Assembly (NCBI GenBank): GCA_024434165.1
Contig: QMIW01000016.1
Span: 1 to 56,141 of the forward strand
Direction: 5' to 3'
DNA from: Chloroflexota bacterium
Lineage (GTDB): Bacteria > Chloroflexota > Anaerolineae > Anaerolineales > Villigracilaceae
Length of the DNA: 56,141 bases
Below the pieces are notes generated by a model. The model worked only from the letters and a program-made list of their open reading frames with translations, did not search any database and was not told the DNA's origin. This document shows, piece by piece, positions 8,220 to 18,593 of the stretch (the stretch's first letter is position 1; each line of letters starts with the position of its first letter). Both the position numbers and the translations under genes were made by a program.

Positions 8220-9244
8220 TAAGTCTGTTCTTCCGTTGGTTCCTTGTTCCGAAGGTTCATCAACTGCCGGTACAAGCCCGAAAGGGTTTCCCCTTCGCGC
8301 AGGAGACCGATACCCCCAATTACACCGCTGTTCAGGTAATTGTACAAGCGTGCCGTTAGTGCTACTGCCAGCGAAGTGGACTGGTCGCCGGTGAAGAGGG
8401 TCAAAGCCGCGCTGATCGCGCCTTCAAAGGTGCCCACGCCGCCGGGCAGGGCAGGGATGGCTCCGCCGAACGCCGCCGCGCCAAGCACGAACAGCATCCA
8501 GTGAAATTGAGCCTGCGGGAAGAACGCCAGGGTGATGACGTAATAGGCGACCAGGGCGACGAACCAGTTTATCGTCATCCAAAACAGGAAGCGCAGAAAA
8601 AGCCAGCCGTCGGTGAGAACGGCGAGACCGTCCAGGAACGATTCGAGGAAACTGCCGCCGAAGCGCTGCAGGGCGGTCCAGCGCGTGCTCAATTTGTGGA
8701 ACAGGTCGAGCGCCCATTGACGGTTGCGGGCGAGCACGTACATCATCGCCAGCCCGACGATCATCGCCCCGCCCACAACATAGCCGATGCGCTCCGAGCC
8801 TTGCGCGCCGACTACGAAGGGCAGGGCGGCAAGCAGGATCGCGGCGGAGAACGCCAAATCCACCACACGTTCGATGATGATGGTCGGCAGGATTTCGCTG
8901 AATGTCATGCCCGATTTCCGGCTGAGCAAAAAGACACGCCCAAGTTCGCCGAGCCGGAAGGGAAGAAAAGCGTTCAGCAAATACCCCTCCCCGGCGGAGA
9001 AGACCACATCCATGTACTTGGGTTTATCGCGCAGGAGGATGCGCCAGACTTTGGCGCGGATGAACAGCCAGACAAAGGACAAGACCGCCGAGCCCGCCAA
9101 AATGCCGTAGTTGGCATTTTTTATGGAATTCCACATGGTTTGAAAATCCACAAAATAAAGAAGGGCGGCGATGAGGGCAATGCTGATGATTGCGCCGGGG
9201 ATGATTCGTTTGATATCTTTCATAGTTGTCGCCACAACCCTCAT
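8219..9244 (-). CDS. Flippase-like integral membrane protein (LPG synthase TM region / UPF0104 family)
   Basis: A 341-residue protein with about eight hydrophobic spans. LLNAFLPFRLGELGRVFLLSRKSG near residue 95 and GGAIPALPGGVGTFEGAISAAL near residue 270 are the two signature regions of the AglD2/YbhN (UPF0104) family, related to the membrane half of lysylphosphatidylglycerol synthase. Members are thought to act in lipid or lipid-linked sugar movement; the function here is not known. The cytosolic acyl-transfer domain of MprF is absent. The ATG at 9244 or the in-frame ATG at 9223 (MKDIKRIIPG) may be used; neither has a strong ribosome-binding site. It is coupled to the rhomboid gene by a one-base overlap. 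Confidence 0.82.
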   Translation of the reverse strand: MRVVATTMKDIKRIIPGAIISIALIAALLYFVDFQTMWNSIKNANYGILAGSAVLSFVWLFIRAKVWRILLRDKPKYMDVVFSAGEGYLLNAFLPFRLGELGRVFLLSRKSGMTFSEILPTIIIERVVDLAFSAAILLAALPFVVGAQGSERIGYVVGGAMIVGLAMMYVLARNRQWALDLFHKLSTRWTALQRFGGSFLESFLDGLAVLTDGWLFLRFLFWMTINWFVALVAYYVITLAFFPQAQFHWMLFVLGAAAFGGAIPALPGGVGTFEGAISAALTLFTGDQSTSLAVALTARLYNYLNSGVIGGIGLLREGETLSGLYRQLMNLRNKEPTEEQT

Positions 9245-9281
9245 GCCGAGGGCTTAGAAAGTGTTTTGAAATTCGTTTATA

Positions 9282-9396
9282 ACCACAGATGAACACGGAT
9301 AAATTGGATTTAAAGCCCTTAAATTGGCGTTTCCGTCAAAAATCAACGTTCCTCCGCGTTTACACTGGCACCGAACGCAAGTGCGGTGTCTGTGGT
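9282..9396. repeat. Intergenic element with ACCACAGA/TCTGTGGT inverted ends
   Basis: ACCACAGA at 9282-9289 and its reverse complement TCTGTGGT at 9389-9396 bracket ~115 nt of non-coding, AT-richer sequence between the flippase-like gene and lepA. The layout resembles a decayed miniature inverted-repeat element. No coding potential is seen. Confidence 0.45.
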
Positions 9397-9481
9397 GAAT
9401 TTTGATTTAGAAAACACTCTCTTAGGGTCACGAAGGCGCACAAAGATTTTCCTTTGCGCGCTTTTGCGGTTAAGAAAAACC

Positions 9482-11281
<1,800 letters not shown>

Positions 11282-11449
11282 AGGCGAACGAAGTATACCC
11301 GATTAAAAAGTGACAGTCACCTTGGCGGGGAATGAACAACCGGCTGACATGGGATTTCCTGCCGCTTGCGGAAAACAGTCCTTTCGTATCGTTGCAAATC
11401 ATCCGGGAGAAGATACAATTTTGAGACAACCGACACGGGAAGAGAATAT

Positions 11450-12169
11450 ATGAAAAACCAGGCACAAAAAAAATCCCTGTATTTGACGTTCTACATTGCC
11501 GGCGTGGTCTTCGGGCTGGCGTTGACGCTCGCCGCCACCTGGGCGGACCTGGAAGCCGCTTTCTACGGGTTCGACCATACCGGCGGAGACCGCATGAACA
11601 CGCTTCAATGTCCCATTTTGATGGGGGCGGACGAGACGGGTTCCTTTTCCGTTGAGATTACCAACACAACGGATCGCAGTCTTTCGCCCACCATCAAAAC
11701 GGACGTGAGCACGGCGCGTGCGCCAGTCTCGACGTACAACCCGATCAAACTGGAAGCGGGAGAGACGCGGCGGCTGGAATGGACAATCGGACCGGAAAAC
11801 GTGGACCTCGGACGTTTCATCCTTGTACGGGCATGGATGTATGCGGCGTATCCGATCAAGGACAAGGAAAATACCTGCGGTGTGATGGTCCTGCCCCTGC
11901 CCGGCAGCGGGATGGTCTATACCTGGGGGGTGGTGGCGTTGAGTCTGCTGGGGATGGGCGGCGGCTTGTTTTTGCTGAGAAAAGCCCAAAGTCCAGAAAG
12001 AGGCGGGATGGACCTCTCCCGGATGGGCGCGCTGGCAGTCATCGTCATCGCGGGGCTGGTCATCAGTTTTATGGGGAATTGGCTGGCTGGCGTGCTGGTG
12101 CTGGTGCTTTCCTTGTTGATAAGCGTGATTTCCATCGGGTATGCGTTCAAGCCGTCACGACCGGAATAG
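11450..12169 (+). CDS. Membrane protein with extracytoplasmic domain, unknown function
   Basis: A 239-residue protein not assigned to a known family. The ATG at 11450 follows a GGGAAGAGA purine stretch and is preferred to the upstream ATG at 11366. Residues 10-30 form a first membrane span, residues ~35-160 a soluble region rich in Thr/Asn with beta character (EITNTTDRSLSP, LEAGETRRLEWTIGP) that resembles an immunoglobulin-like fold outside the membrane, followed by three more spans. Two cysteines in the outer domain (LQCPIL and NTCGVM) could form a disulfide. It is followed by the SPFH gene after 90 nt; a functional link is possible but unproven. Confidence 0.7.
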   Translation: MKNQAQKKSLYLTFYIAGVVFGLALTLAATWADLEAAFYGFDHTGGDRMNTLQCPILMGADETGSFSVEITNTTDRSLSPTIKTDVSTARAPVSTYNPIKLEAGETRRLEWTIGPENVDLGRFILVRAWMYAAYPIKDKENTCGVMVLPLPGSGMVYTWGVVALSLLGMGGGLFLLRKAQSPERGGMDLSRMGALAVIVIAGLVISFMGNWLAGVLVLVLSLLISVISIGYAFKPSRPE

Positions 12170-12259
12170 GGGAACCGCCAAGCCGGTGACTTTTGTAGGG
12201 CTGGCTGGAATCGAAACCCGGTTTAGAATTGGGCGTATATCGAAGGCGAAGGAGAAACC

Positions 12260-14230
12260 ATGGAAATCCTCATTACCTTAAGTATAGGGGGAATTGGCGT
12301 TCTCTTCCTGGTATTGCTGACAGGAATCCGCTTTATCCCCAACAACCGCATCGGTATTGTCGAAAAACGTTTTGGCGGGCGCTCGCTTAAGTTCGGGTTG
12401 ATTGCGCTGAACGGCGAGACCGGTTTCCAACCGCAGGTGCTGCGCGGCGGTCTGCATTATCGAATGCCCATCCAATATGCAGTGCACATCGCGCCGCTGG
12501 TGACAATAACGCAGGGCAAGATCGGGTACGTGTTCGCGCGCGACGGTCTGCCGCTCGAACCGGCACAGGTGCTGGCTGCAAATGTGACCGCCAACGACTT
12601 TCAGGATGTGACCGCCTTCCTGAAAAACGGCGGGCAAAAAGGTCCGCAGCGCCTCATCCTGCGCGAAGGGACATACGCCTTCAACCTGATGCAGTTTGTG
12701 GTCATCACTGAGGAGCGCGTGTATTCCCTGCCGCTCAGCCGCGATGAGAATGCAGTCATCGTGCGCATGGCGGAGGTCATCAAGGAGCGCGACGGGTTCC
12801 GCCCGGTCATCATCAAGGACAGCGACGACAAGATCGGCATTGTGACTGTTCACGATGGGCCGTCTCTGCCGCAGGGCGAGATCATTGCGCCGGTGGTGGG
12901 CGACAACCCCGAAAAAGCGGATATGTATCACAACAAATTCCAGGATGCCGACCGCTTCCTGATGGCGGGCGGCATGCGCGGACGCCAGCTGCAGGTATTG
13001 GTGGAAGGCACTTACTACATCAACCGCCTGTTTGCAACGGTGGAGATGATTCCAAAGACGGTCATTGACGTGGGCAATGTGGGCGTGGTGGTCTCCTACA
13101 CCGGCGAGCAGGGCGTGGACCTCTCCGGTTCGGAATATCGCCATGGCGAGTTGGTCCAGCGCGGTCAGCGCGGCGTGTGGAGCGAGGCGCTGCTCCCCGG
13201 CAAATATCCGTTCAACACGTATGCGGGCAAGGTCATCCCGGTACCGACTACGAACTTCATCTTGAAATGGATCAAGAACGAGGTCGGCGCGCATAATTTC
13301 GACGAGAATCTGACCGAGGTCTCGCTCATCACCAAGGATGCGTTCGAGCCGTCCCTGCCGCTTTCGGTTGTCGTTCACATTGACTACAAGAAGGCTCCGC
13401 TGGTCATCCAGCGCTTTGGCGACATCAAACGCCTCGTGGAACAAACCCTCGACCCGATGGTGGCGGCGTACTTCAAGAACATCGCCCAGACGCGCACGCT
13501 CATCCAGCTGTTGCAGGAACGCAGCGCCATCCAACAGCAATCCAGCATGGAGATGAAGGAAAAGTTCGCGCACTATAACCTCGAGCTGGAGGAAGTGCTG
13601 ATCGGCACGCCGTCTTCGCCGACCGGCGACAAGCAAATCGAAACCATCCTGACGCAACTGCGCCAGCGCCAGATCGCCGAAGAGCAGGTGGAAACCTACT
13701 CCCAGCAGGAAAAGGCGGCGGTGAAGGAGCGCGAACTGCGCGAAGCGGAATCCCGCGCTGCGATGCAGAGCAGGATGACGGAAGCCGAATTGAATATCAC
13801 CATTCAATCGAACCAGGGTAAGGCGGAGTACGAACGCTCCATCCAGCAGGCGCAGCAGATTCGCGCGCTGGCGGAAGCGGAAGCCGAGAAGGTTGCGCGT
13901 GTGGGTATCGCGCAGGCGCTCGCCACCGAAGAGCAGGTACGCGCGTATGGCGGTCCGCAGTTCCAGGTGACCCAGCAGGTGCTCAACCGCTTTGCGGAAG
14001 CCATCGAACAATCCAAGGTGGATGTGGTTCCGCGTGTGGTTGTCGGCGGCGGAGAGAAGGGCGGCAGTCAGTCTGCCAGCATCATGGAAGCCCTGCTGAC
14101 CATGCTGCTCTCCGAGCGTTTCGGCGCAATGTCGAATGAAGCCAGCCAGACCCAGCGCTCGCCGGATGTGGAAGCCATGCGAGAGAAGATTTTGAAGGAT
14201 ATGCAGAAGAAGGAAGACAAGAAAGCCTAG
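12260..14230 (+). CDS. SPFH/band 7 (flotillin-like) membrane-associated protein
   Basis: A 656-residue protein with one N-terminal membrane span, then an extended SPFH region. Residues ~400-560 are a long charged coiled coil with many Glu/Ala/Gln repeats (EEQVETYSQQEKAAVKERELREAESRAAMQSRM region), the hallmark of flotillins, which build membrane microdomains. The SPFH domain appears enlarged (two band-7-like blocks around residues 60-250 and 300-420). The start has a good ribosome-binding site (AAGGAG, 7 nt before ATG). The C-terminus (MQKKEDKKA) is charged. The stop codon is formed by CTAG of the long inverted repeat at 14227-14314. Confidence 0.85.
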   Translation: MEILITLSIGGIGVLFLVLLTGIRFIPNNRIGIVEKRFGGRSLKFGLIALNGETGFQPQVLRGGLHYRMPIQYAVHIAPLVTITQGKIGYVFARDGLPLEPAQVLAANVTANDFQDVTAFLKNGGQKGPQRLILREGTYAFNLMQFVVITEERVYSLPLSRDENAVIVRMAEVIKERDGFRPVIIKDSDDKIGIVTVHDGPSLPQGEIIAPVVGDNPEKADMYHNKFQDADRFLMAGGMRGRQLQVLVEGTYYINRLFATVEMIPKTVIDVGNVGVVVSYTGEQGVDLSGSEYRHGELVQRGQRGVWSEALLPGKYPFNTYAGKVIPVPTTNFILKWIKNEVGAHNFDENLTEVSLITKDAFEPSLPLSVVVHIDYKKAPLVIQRFGDIKRLVEQTLDPMVAAYFKNIAQTRTLIQLLQERSAIQQQSSMEMKEKFAHYNLELEEVLIGTPSSPTGDKQIETILTQLRQRQIAEEQVETYSQQEKAAVKERELREAESRAAMQSRMTEAELNITIQSNQGKAEYERSIQQAQQIRALAEAEAEKVARVGIAQALATEEQVRAYGGPQFQVTQQVLNRFAEAIEQSKVDVVPRVVVGGGEKGGSQSASIMEALLTMLLSERFGAMSNEASQTQRSPDVEAMREKILKDMQKKEDKKA

Positions 14231-14314
14231 CACCCAAACAGCTTAAAAGTGTAGGGCAAAAGCGGTTGAAATTCACCGCTTTTGCCCTACATCTTCATGT
14301 CGTTTGGGTACTAG
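14227..14314. repeat. Inverted pair of CTAG repeats forming an ~88-nt hairpin (copies c1/c2)
   Basis: Two copies of the 36-nt repeat lie head to head. The core is a perfect 16-bp stem (GTAGGGCAAAAGCGGT at 14251-14266 and its complement at 14275-14290) with an 8-nt loop; outer arms ACCCAAAC and GTTTGGGT also pair, and the whole is bounded by CTAG at each end. The first CTAG carries the stop codon of the SPFH gene. It could act as a transcription terminator. Beyond it, 14315-14443 holds nothing recognisable. Confidence 0.75.
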
Positions 14315-14443
14315 ACCGAATCGAAAGAGGCTGATGCGTGAAGCGCCAGCCTCTTTTTGTTTATCCTTGCTTATTGAAGGGCGGCAGGGATGCCCGTGTA
14401 TGTGCCATTCCAAGTCTTCTCGCGCTTCCTCTAGTGACCCATG

Positions 14444-14998
14444 CTATTTCCTCACGATTGCGTACATTTCCAGATCGCTGGGCTTGCCCTTCCACACTTG
14501 ATAACTCCGCAGCAGTCCTTCGAACTGCATCCCCGCTTTGAGCAGGACTTGGGATGACGCTTTGTTTTCAGGAAGAACCACCGCCTCGATCCGCACCAGA
14601 GCCAGTTTCTCGAACCCATATTGGATCAACGCCTGAGCCGCTTCGGTGGCAAATCCCTGTCCCCAGTATTTGCGGGCAATGGTGTAACCCATCTCTGCAC
14701 GACGATCTCCCACAGAGATGAATCCGAAGTTGGCGATGCCGATCAATTTTTTATCGGCGCGATGTTCAATGCCCCAGGCGCGGAAATGTCCCTGCTCATA
14801 GCGGGCAATGTAACGACTCAAATCCTCGCGCGCCTCATTCAATGACATGTAACGATCCCATGGGGTGTATCGGTCAATTATGGGGTCGGAGGCGTATTCG
14901 TACAAATCGTCGAGGTCGGTGAGGCGCAGGTCACGCAGAAGCAGGCGCGGGGTGGAAAGAAGCGGGAAATCAGGGAAGCGAGGTGTGGCAGGTTCCAT
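14444..14998 (-). CDS. GNAT N-acetyltransferase (RimJ/RimL type)
   Basis: A 184-residue protein with the RimJ/RimL layout: STPRLLLRDLRLTDLDDLYEYA at the N-terminus, WGIEHRADKKLIGIANFGFI for the central strands, and the acetyl-CoA loop in YTIARKYWGQGFATEAAQALIQYGFEKL. The VVLPENKASSQVLLKAGMQFEG segment matches the ENxxSxxvLeKxGF motif of this family, which acetylates N-termini of ribosomal proteins or small amines. The start lies six bases after a TATAAT box with no ribosome-binding site, suggesting a leaderless message. Confidence 0.87.
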   Translation of the reverse strand: MEPATPRFPDFPLLSTPRLLLRDLRLTDLDDLYEYASDPIIDRYTPWDRYMSLNEAREDLSRYIARYEQGHFRAWGIEHRADKKLIGIANFGFISVGDRRAEMGYTIARKYWGQGFATEAAQALIQYGFEKLALVRIEAVVLPENKASSQVLLKAGMQFEGLLRSYQVWKGKPSDLEMYAIVRK

Positions 14999-15004
14999 CC
15001 CTGC

Positions 15005-15010
15005 ATTATA
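15005..15010 (-). promoter_or_regulatory. TATAAT box six bases from the GNAT start
   Basis: Read on the reverse strand the hexamer TATAAT is followed by GCAGGG and the ATG at 14998, so transcription would begin at or next to the start codon. A -35 hexamer is not evident; that position falls in the terminator at 15023-15056. Confidence 0.5.
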
Positions 15011-15022
15011 GATTCTCCCTCC

Positions 15023-15056
15023 AAAAAAGCCCCCAGGACATAAGTCCCAGGGCTTT
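15023..15056 (-). terminator. Rho-independent terminator of the aconitase relic
   Basis: On the reverse strand AAAGCCCTGGGAC and GTCCTGGGGGCTTTTTT form a GC-rich stem (with an internal mismatch) followed by a T run. It lies 14 nt downstream of the stop codon of the aconitase 3'-end relic, exactly where the terminator of that former gene would be. Confidence 0.7.
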
Positions 15057-15069
15057 GCGTTTCCATTTT

Positions 15070-15213
15070 TTACTTCACCAAATTCCTCAGCGCCGTGTGC
15101 AGGATGCCGCCGTTGCGGTAGTTGTTCACTCCCACATCAGTATTCAGCAGGACGGTGGCTTTGAACTCGACGACCGAGCCATCAAGGATGATACGGAGAC
15201 GAACGTTTACGGG
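15070..15213 (-). pseudogene. Relic of a second aconitase gene (3' end only)
   Basis: The last ~48 codons of an aconitase survive: VVEFKATVLLNTDVGVNNYRN then GGILHTALRNLVK and a stop, versus [21 protein letters not shown] and [13 protein letters not shown] in the intact acnA at 19313. The final 52 bases differ at only one position; similarity fades upstream. A 66-codon open frame (to 15270) exists but its first 15-18 codons are not aconitase and a whole enzyme is impossible. Both copies point the same way, with an ABC transporter and two-component system between them. Confidence 0.85.
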
Positions 15214-15277
15214 ATGAGTTCTTTGGATGGGCGGGGTAATTCTGGTGTTTAACTCGTAACCCTGCAACACGTTTCAA

Positions 15278-15307
15278 CGAGACCGGCCCTAAGCCGGTCT
15301 CGTTTTT
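15278..15307 (+). terminator. Strong plus-strand terminator with no gene in front
   Basis: CGAGACCGGC (15278-15287), loop CCTAA, GCCGGTCTCG (15293-15302), then TTTTT: a perfect 10-bp stem and T run. No plus-strand gene lies between 14230 and here. It may be an attenuator in the leader of the ABC operon (start 15414), or it ends an unseen small RNA or lost gene. Confidence 0.75.
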
Positions 15308-15413
15308 CATATCTGGCAATATGACTTTCGACATAGTCACAATCCTGCTTCCGAGACTGGGGCGATGCCCGGCTTTTTTGTATCATAACGGCATCAACAA
15401 AGGAGTTTTAACC

Positions 15414-16343
15414 ATGTCTCAATCAATAATCAATGTCCAAAACTTGACCGCAACCTATGGAACCGTCACAGCGCTTAACGGTGTGAACCTGACCGTGAAC
15501 AAAGGCGAAATCTTTGGCTTGCTGGGTCCCAATGGCGCGGGCAAGACCACCCTGCTCGCCGTTGTGGAAGGCTTGCATAAACCCCAAGAGGGCATCGTTC
15601 ACATTGGCGGCATTAACGTCCAGGCTGACTCAACCGCGACGAAACGCCAGTTGGGTATCCAACTGCAAAAGACGGCCTTGATGGACGATATGACCGTGGC
15701 TGAGCTCGTGGAAGTCTATGCCGCGCTGTATGAGGTCTACCTCACCTCCGGGCAAATCAACAAACTGTTGGCGCGCTTTGACCTGGTCGAAAAACGCAAC
15801 ACACTGGCGCGCCGCCTCTCCGGTGGACAGCAGCAACGCCTGGCACTGGCGGTTGCGATTGCCAACGACCCGCAAATTGTTCTGCTCGATGAACCCACCT
15901 CCGCGCTTGACCCGCATGCCCGCCGCGCCGTCTGGGACATCGTCCGCGAATGGCATGATGAGGGGCGGACTGTCGTCCTCACCACGCACGCGATGGAGGA
16001 AGCCGAAGCTTTGTGCGGGCGCATCGCCATCATTGACCGTGGTCAGATCGTAGCCTGCGACAGCCCGTCCGCCCTGATCGCCAACCTCAACCTAAATTCG
16101 ATGCTGAAAGCAACCGTTGAATTGCCATTGGATCAAGTGCGGTCGCTGCCCAGCGTGAGCCATGCGCGATACACCGGTCAGCACCTGGAAATGGAAACGG
16201 CCAAACCCGAACTGACTTTGACCGCCCTCCACGCATTAGCCGCCTCTGCCGGGCGCTCTGTCCGTGACGTCATGCTGCGCCAGCCCAACCTGGAAGATGT
16301 CTTCCTGAAATTGACCGGGCGCGCGCTATCCGAATCCAATTAA
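15414..16343 (+). CDS. ABC transporter ATP-binding protein (ABC-2 exporter type)
   Basis: A 309-residue ATPase from the ATG at 15414, which has AGGAG eight bases upstream; an upstream in-frame ATG at 15321 lacks support. Walker A is GPNGAGKTT, the signature LSGGQQQRLALAVAI, Walker B IVLLDEPTSALD, and the switch His is in VVLTTHAMEEAEALC. The C-terminal ~80 residues form the extension usual in drug, lipid or antibiotic-peptide exporters of the CcmA/DrrA type. It is followed by its membrane partner after 26 nt and by a histidine kinase and response regulator, a common arrangement for export of toxic compounds sensed at the membrane. Confidence 0.93.
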   Translation: MSQSIINVQNLTATYGTVTALNGVNLTVNKGEIFGLLGPNGAGKTTLLAVVEGLHKPQEGIVHIGGINVQADSTATKRQLGIQLQKTALMDDMTVAELVEVYAALYEVYLTSGQINKLLARFDLVEKRNTLARRLSGGQQQRLALAVAIANDPQIVLLDEPTSALDPHARRAVWDIVREWHDEGRTVVLTTHAMEEAEALCGRIAIIDRGQIVACDSPSALIANLNLNSMLKATVELPLDQVRSLPSVSHARYTGQHLEMETAKPELTLTALHALAASAGRSVRDVMLRQPNLEDVFLKLTGRALSESN

Positions 16344-16369
16344 TTGAGTACCCTGAAAGGAATTCCCCC

Positions 16370-17098
16370 ATGAAAAGATTTTTGATCCTCACCAAAGCCA
16401 TCTTCCTCATGCACTTGCGAAACGGCTTTGTGTTATTCTGGAACTTTGCCTTCCCGGTGCTGTTGATGCTTATCTACGGAGTCGTTATGAGTCAGTACAT
16501 GGATTATATGACCCCCGGCGTCATCGTGTTGAACGCTTTGAGTTTCGGGCTGGTCGGCAGTTCCAACATGATGCTTGAGATGCGTGAAAAGAGCGTCCTG
16601 CGCCGGTTGCAAGCCTCGCCCCTGCCTGCCGGGCAATTGATCGGCTCGTATCTCCTGGTCAACCTCCTGATCGGCATCTTGCAAAGCACGCTGATCATCA
16701 TTGCCGGTGTTTTGCTCTATAAGGTTCCTGTCAGTGCGTTGAGTCTCGCGCTGGCGTATCCGATGATCCTGGCTGGACTGCTGGCGTTCATGGCACTGGG
16801 CGGCATTATCAGTGGAGTCGCGGCAAAAGCCGGCACCGCGACAGCGGTTGGGATGACCATCTATTCTTCGCTCATGTTTATCAGTGACATGGTCTTTCCC
16901 CTGGATATGCTGCCGGACTGGCTGCGAAATATAGTGCCTTATCTGCCTGCCTATCCTGTAGTTCAATTGGTGCGCTCAGCCCTGCTGGAAGCCACGCTCG
17001 ACCCCAACTGGCTGTCGCACCTGTTCCTGCTCGCAGCCTATGGCATCGGCGCGACCTTTATCGCTGCAAAGTTGTTCCGCTGGGAACCGAAGGCGTAA
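16370..17098 (+). CDS. ABC-2 type transporter permease
   Basis: A 242-residue protein with six predicted membrane spans. The motif MREKSVLRRLQASPLPAGQLIGSYLL is the conserved cytoplasmic loop of ABC-2 permeases, followed by the membrane block and the SDMVFPLDMLPDWLRNIVPYLPAYPVVQLVRSALL region seen near the C-terminus in drug/lipid exporters. It forms the channel for the ATPase encoded immediately upstream. The ribosome-binding site is GAAAGGAA before ATG. The length is at the short end for the family but complete. Confidence 0.9.
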   Translation: MKRFLILTKAIFLMHLRNGFVLFWNFAFPVLLMLIYGVVMSQYMDYMTPGVIVLNALSFGLVGSSNMMLEMREKSVLRRLQASPLPAGQLIGSYLLVNLLIGILQSTLIIIAGVLLYKVPVSALSLALAYPMILAGLLAFMALGGIISGVAAKAGTATAVGMTIYSSLMFISDMVFPLDMLPDWLRNIVPYLPAYPVVQLVRSALLEATLDPNWLSHLFLLAAYGIGATFIAAKLFRWEPKA

Positions 17099-17118
17099 TT
17101 AATTCCCCTCATCCCCAA

Positions 17119-17170
17119 CCCTTCCCCCATTGGGGGAAGGGAGTCAATCCCCTCTCCCAACGGGAGAGGG
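17119..17170. repeat. Two GC-rich palindromes of the CCCTCTCCC family
   Basis: CCCTTCCCCC-ATT-GGGGGAAGGG (17119-17141) and CCCTCTCCC-AAC-GGGAGAGGG (17150-17170) stand in tandem between the permease and histidine kinase genes, flanked by CCCTCATCCCCAACC and GGGTGAGG. They could terminate or attenuate the ABC transcript. Confidence 0.75.
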
Positions 17171-17233
17171 CTAGGGTGAGGAAGAGTTTTGCACTCACTT
17201 TCCACTTTCCTTCTTCCAGAGTACACTTTCTAT

Positions 17234-18454
17234 ATGGCAGAAACTCGCCCATCTCACTTGTCCAACAGTGACCTCCCAATCCCTGACCAACACTTTGAAC
17301 TCTATGGCAGGTTTTGGGATGCAGCCTCCTTATTGATCTTCAGCCTTGCCGCCGTTGCGGTTCTCATTACAAATGCAAATGAACTGACCTGGCGCGAGTG
17401 GACGGTGGCAGGGCTGTCTCTTGCGCAAGGGCTGTTATATTTTTTCTGTATCACACGTGGCGGCTGGCCTGTCTCACCGCGAAATCTTGCCTTGTATTTT
17501 GTGGCTGGAATTTGTATGTGGGGCGTGGCATGTTGGCTCGATCCGTTTACCTGGTGGCTGGGTTTCACCTACTTTGGACAAATGTTTGGCTTGTTGCCGC
17601 TTCAAGCCGTCATTCCCGGGACAGCCATTGTCACGTTTCTGATTGCCCTGATCACTTCGGATTGGAACCTCAGGCAGATTCCGCTTGGCGCTGCAATTGG
17701 ATTTACATTCCAATGGCTGGCGGGGATCGCGCTCTATCTGTTCATCTCCAATATCATCCGCACCAGCGGAGAGCGCGCCAAGCTCATTGCCAGCCTGGAA
17801 GCCGCCCAAAAGGAATTGGAACTAGCCCGCCAACGGGATGCTGAACTGGCAACCTTGCAAGAACGCGAACGCCTCGCCCGCGACTTGCATGATAGTCTCG
17901 GTCATGCGCTGGTCGCCATCTCGGTTCAACTGGAAGCCATCCAGCGCCTCTACAAAGTGGATCCCGAAAAAGCCTCGGCGCAGGTGGATGAACTCAAGAA
18001 ACTTACGCGTACCAGCATGGACGACCTGCGCCGTTCCCTGGCAGGTTTGCGCACGCCCGGTTTGGGCGAACGGCAATTGAGTGATGCTTTGCAAACGTTG
18101 TGTGTGGATGTCGGTCAGCGGGCACATCTTGAAATCACCTGTCACGTTGCCGAAGATGCAAATCAACTTTCACCCGCGCAATCTGAAACACTCTGGCGCG
18201 TCGCGCAGGAGGCGCTGGCAAATATTGAACGACACGCACATGCCCGCAAGGTTGCATTACAACTTAAACTGGAATCGCACACCGTCTCATTGACGATCCA
18301 TGATGATGGACGCGGCTTGCCGCCCGATGCCGAAAATCAATCTGGACACTACGGCTTGCGCGGGATGCGCGAACGTGTGGAAGGACTCGGCGGCATGTTG
18401 ACACTCAAAAACGATAACGGCTCATTCGTGGACGTGAGCCTGCCTCTGGTCTAA
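17234..18454 (+). CDS. NarL-type sensor histidine kinase
   Basis: A 406-residue protein from the ATG at 17234 (MAETRPSHLS). About six hydrophobic spans fill residues 25-170, a short coiled region follows (SLEAAQKELELARQRDAELATLQ), then the HisKA_3 dimerisation domain with RERLARDLHDSLGHAL, placing the phosphorylated histidine at about residue 219. The HATPase domain has SETLWRVAQEALANIERHAHA and GHYGLRGMRERVEGLGG as N- and G-boxes. With the next gene it forms a two-component pair. A TACACT box lies six bases before the ATG, and no ribosome-binding site is seen. It probably controls the ABC exporter just upstream. Confidence 0.9.
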   Translation: MAETRPSHLSNSDLPIPDQHFELYGRFWDAASLLIFSLAAVAVLITNANELTWREWTVAGLSLAQGLLYFFCITRGGWPVSPRNLALYFVAGICMWGVACWLDPFTWWLGFTYFGQMFGLLPLQAVIPGTAIVTFLIALITSDWNLRQIPLGAAIGFTFQWLAGIALYLFISNIIRTSGERAKLIASLEAAQKELELARQRDAELATLQERERLARDLHDSLGHALVAISVQLEAIQRLYKVDPEKASAQVDELKKLTRTSMDDLRRSLAGLRTPGLGERQLSDALQTLCVDVGQRAHLEITCHVAEDANQLSPAQSETLWRVAQEALANIERHAHARKVALQLKLESHTVSLTIHDDGRGLPPDAENQSGHYGLRGMRERVEGLGGMLTLKNDNGSFVDVSLPLV

Positions 18455-18593
18455 AAGGTTTTTCTACACTGACAAAACGGATGTGCCCCTTTCAATAATA
18501 TCTGCTCAATTCCTGCTCATGGACATGAACCATCACCTTCAATCAATTCACCTTTGTGCTCTTCGTGTCCTTTGTGTTTAATTTTCATCTCTC

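Noticed and set aside
15070-15270. The aconitase relic as a real 66-residue protein
   Set aside because: It is only the extreme C-terminus of aconitase with an unrelated start, no ribosome-binding site, and one replaced conserved residue (NNYRN for NYYRN).
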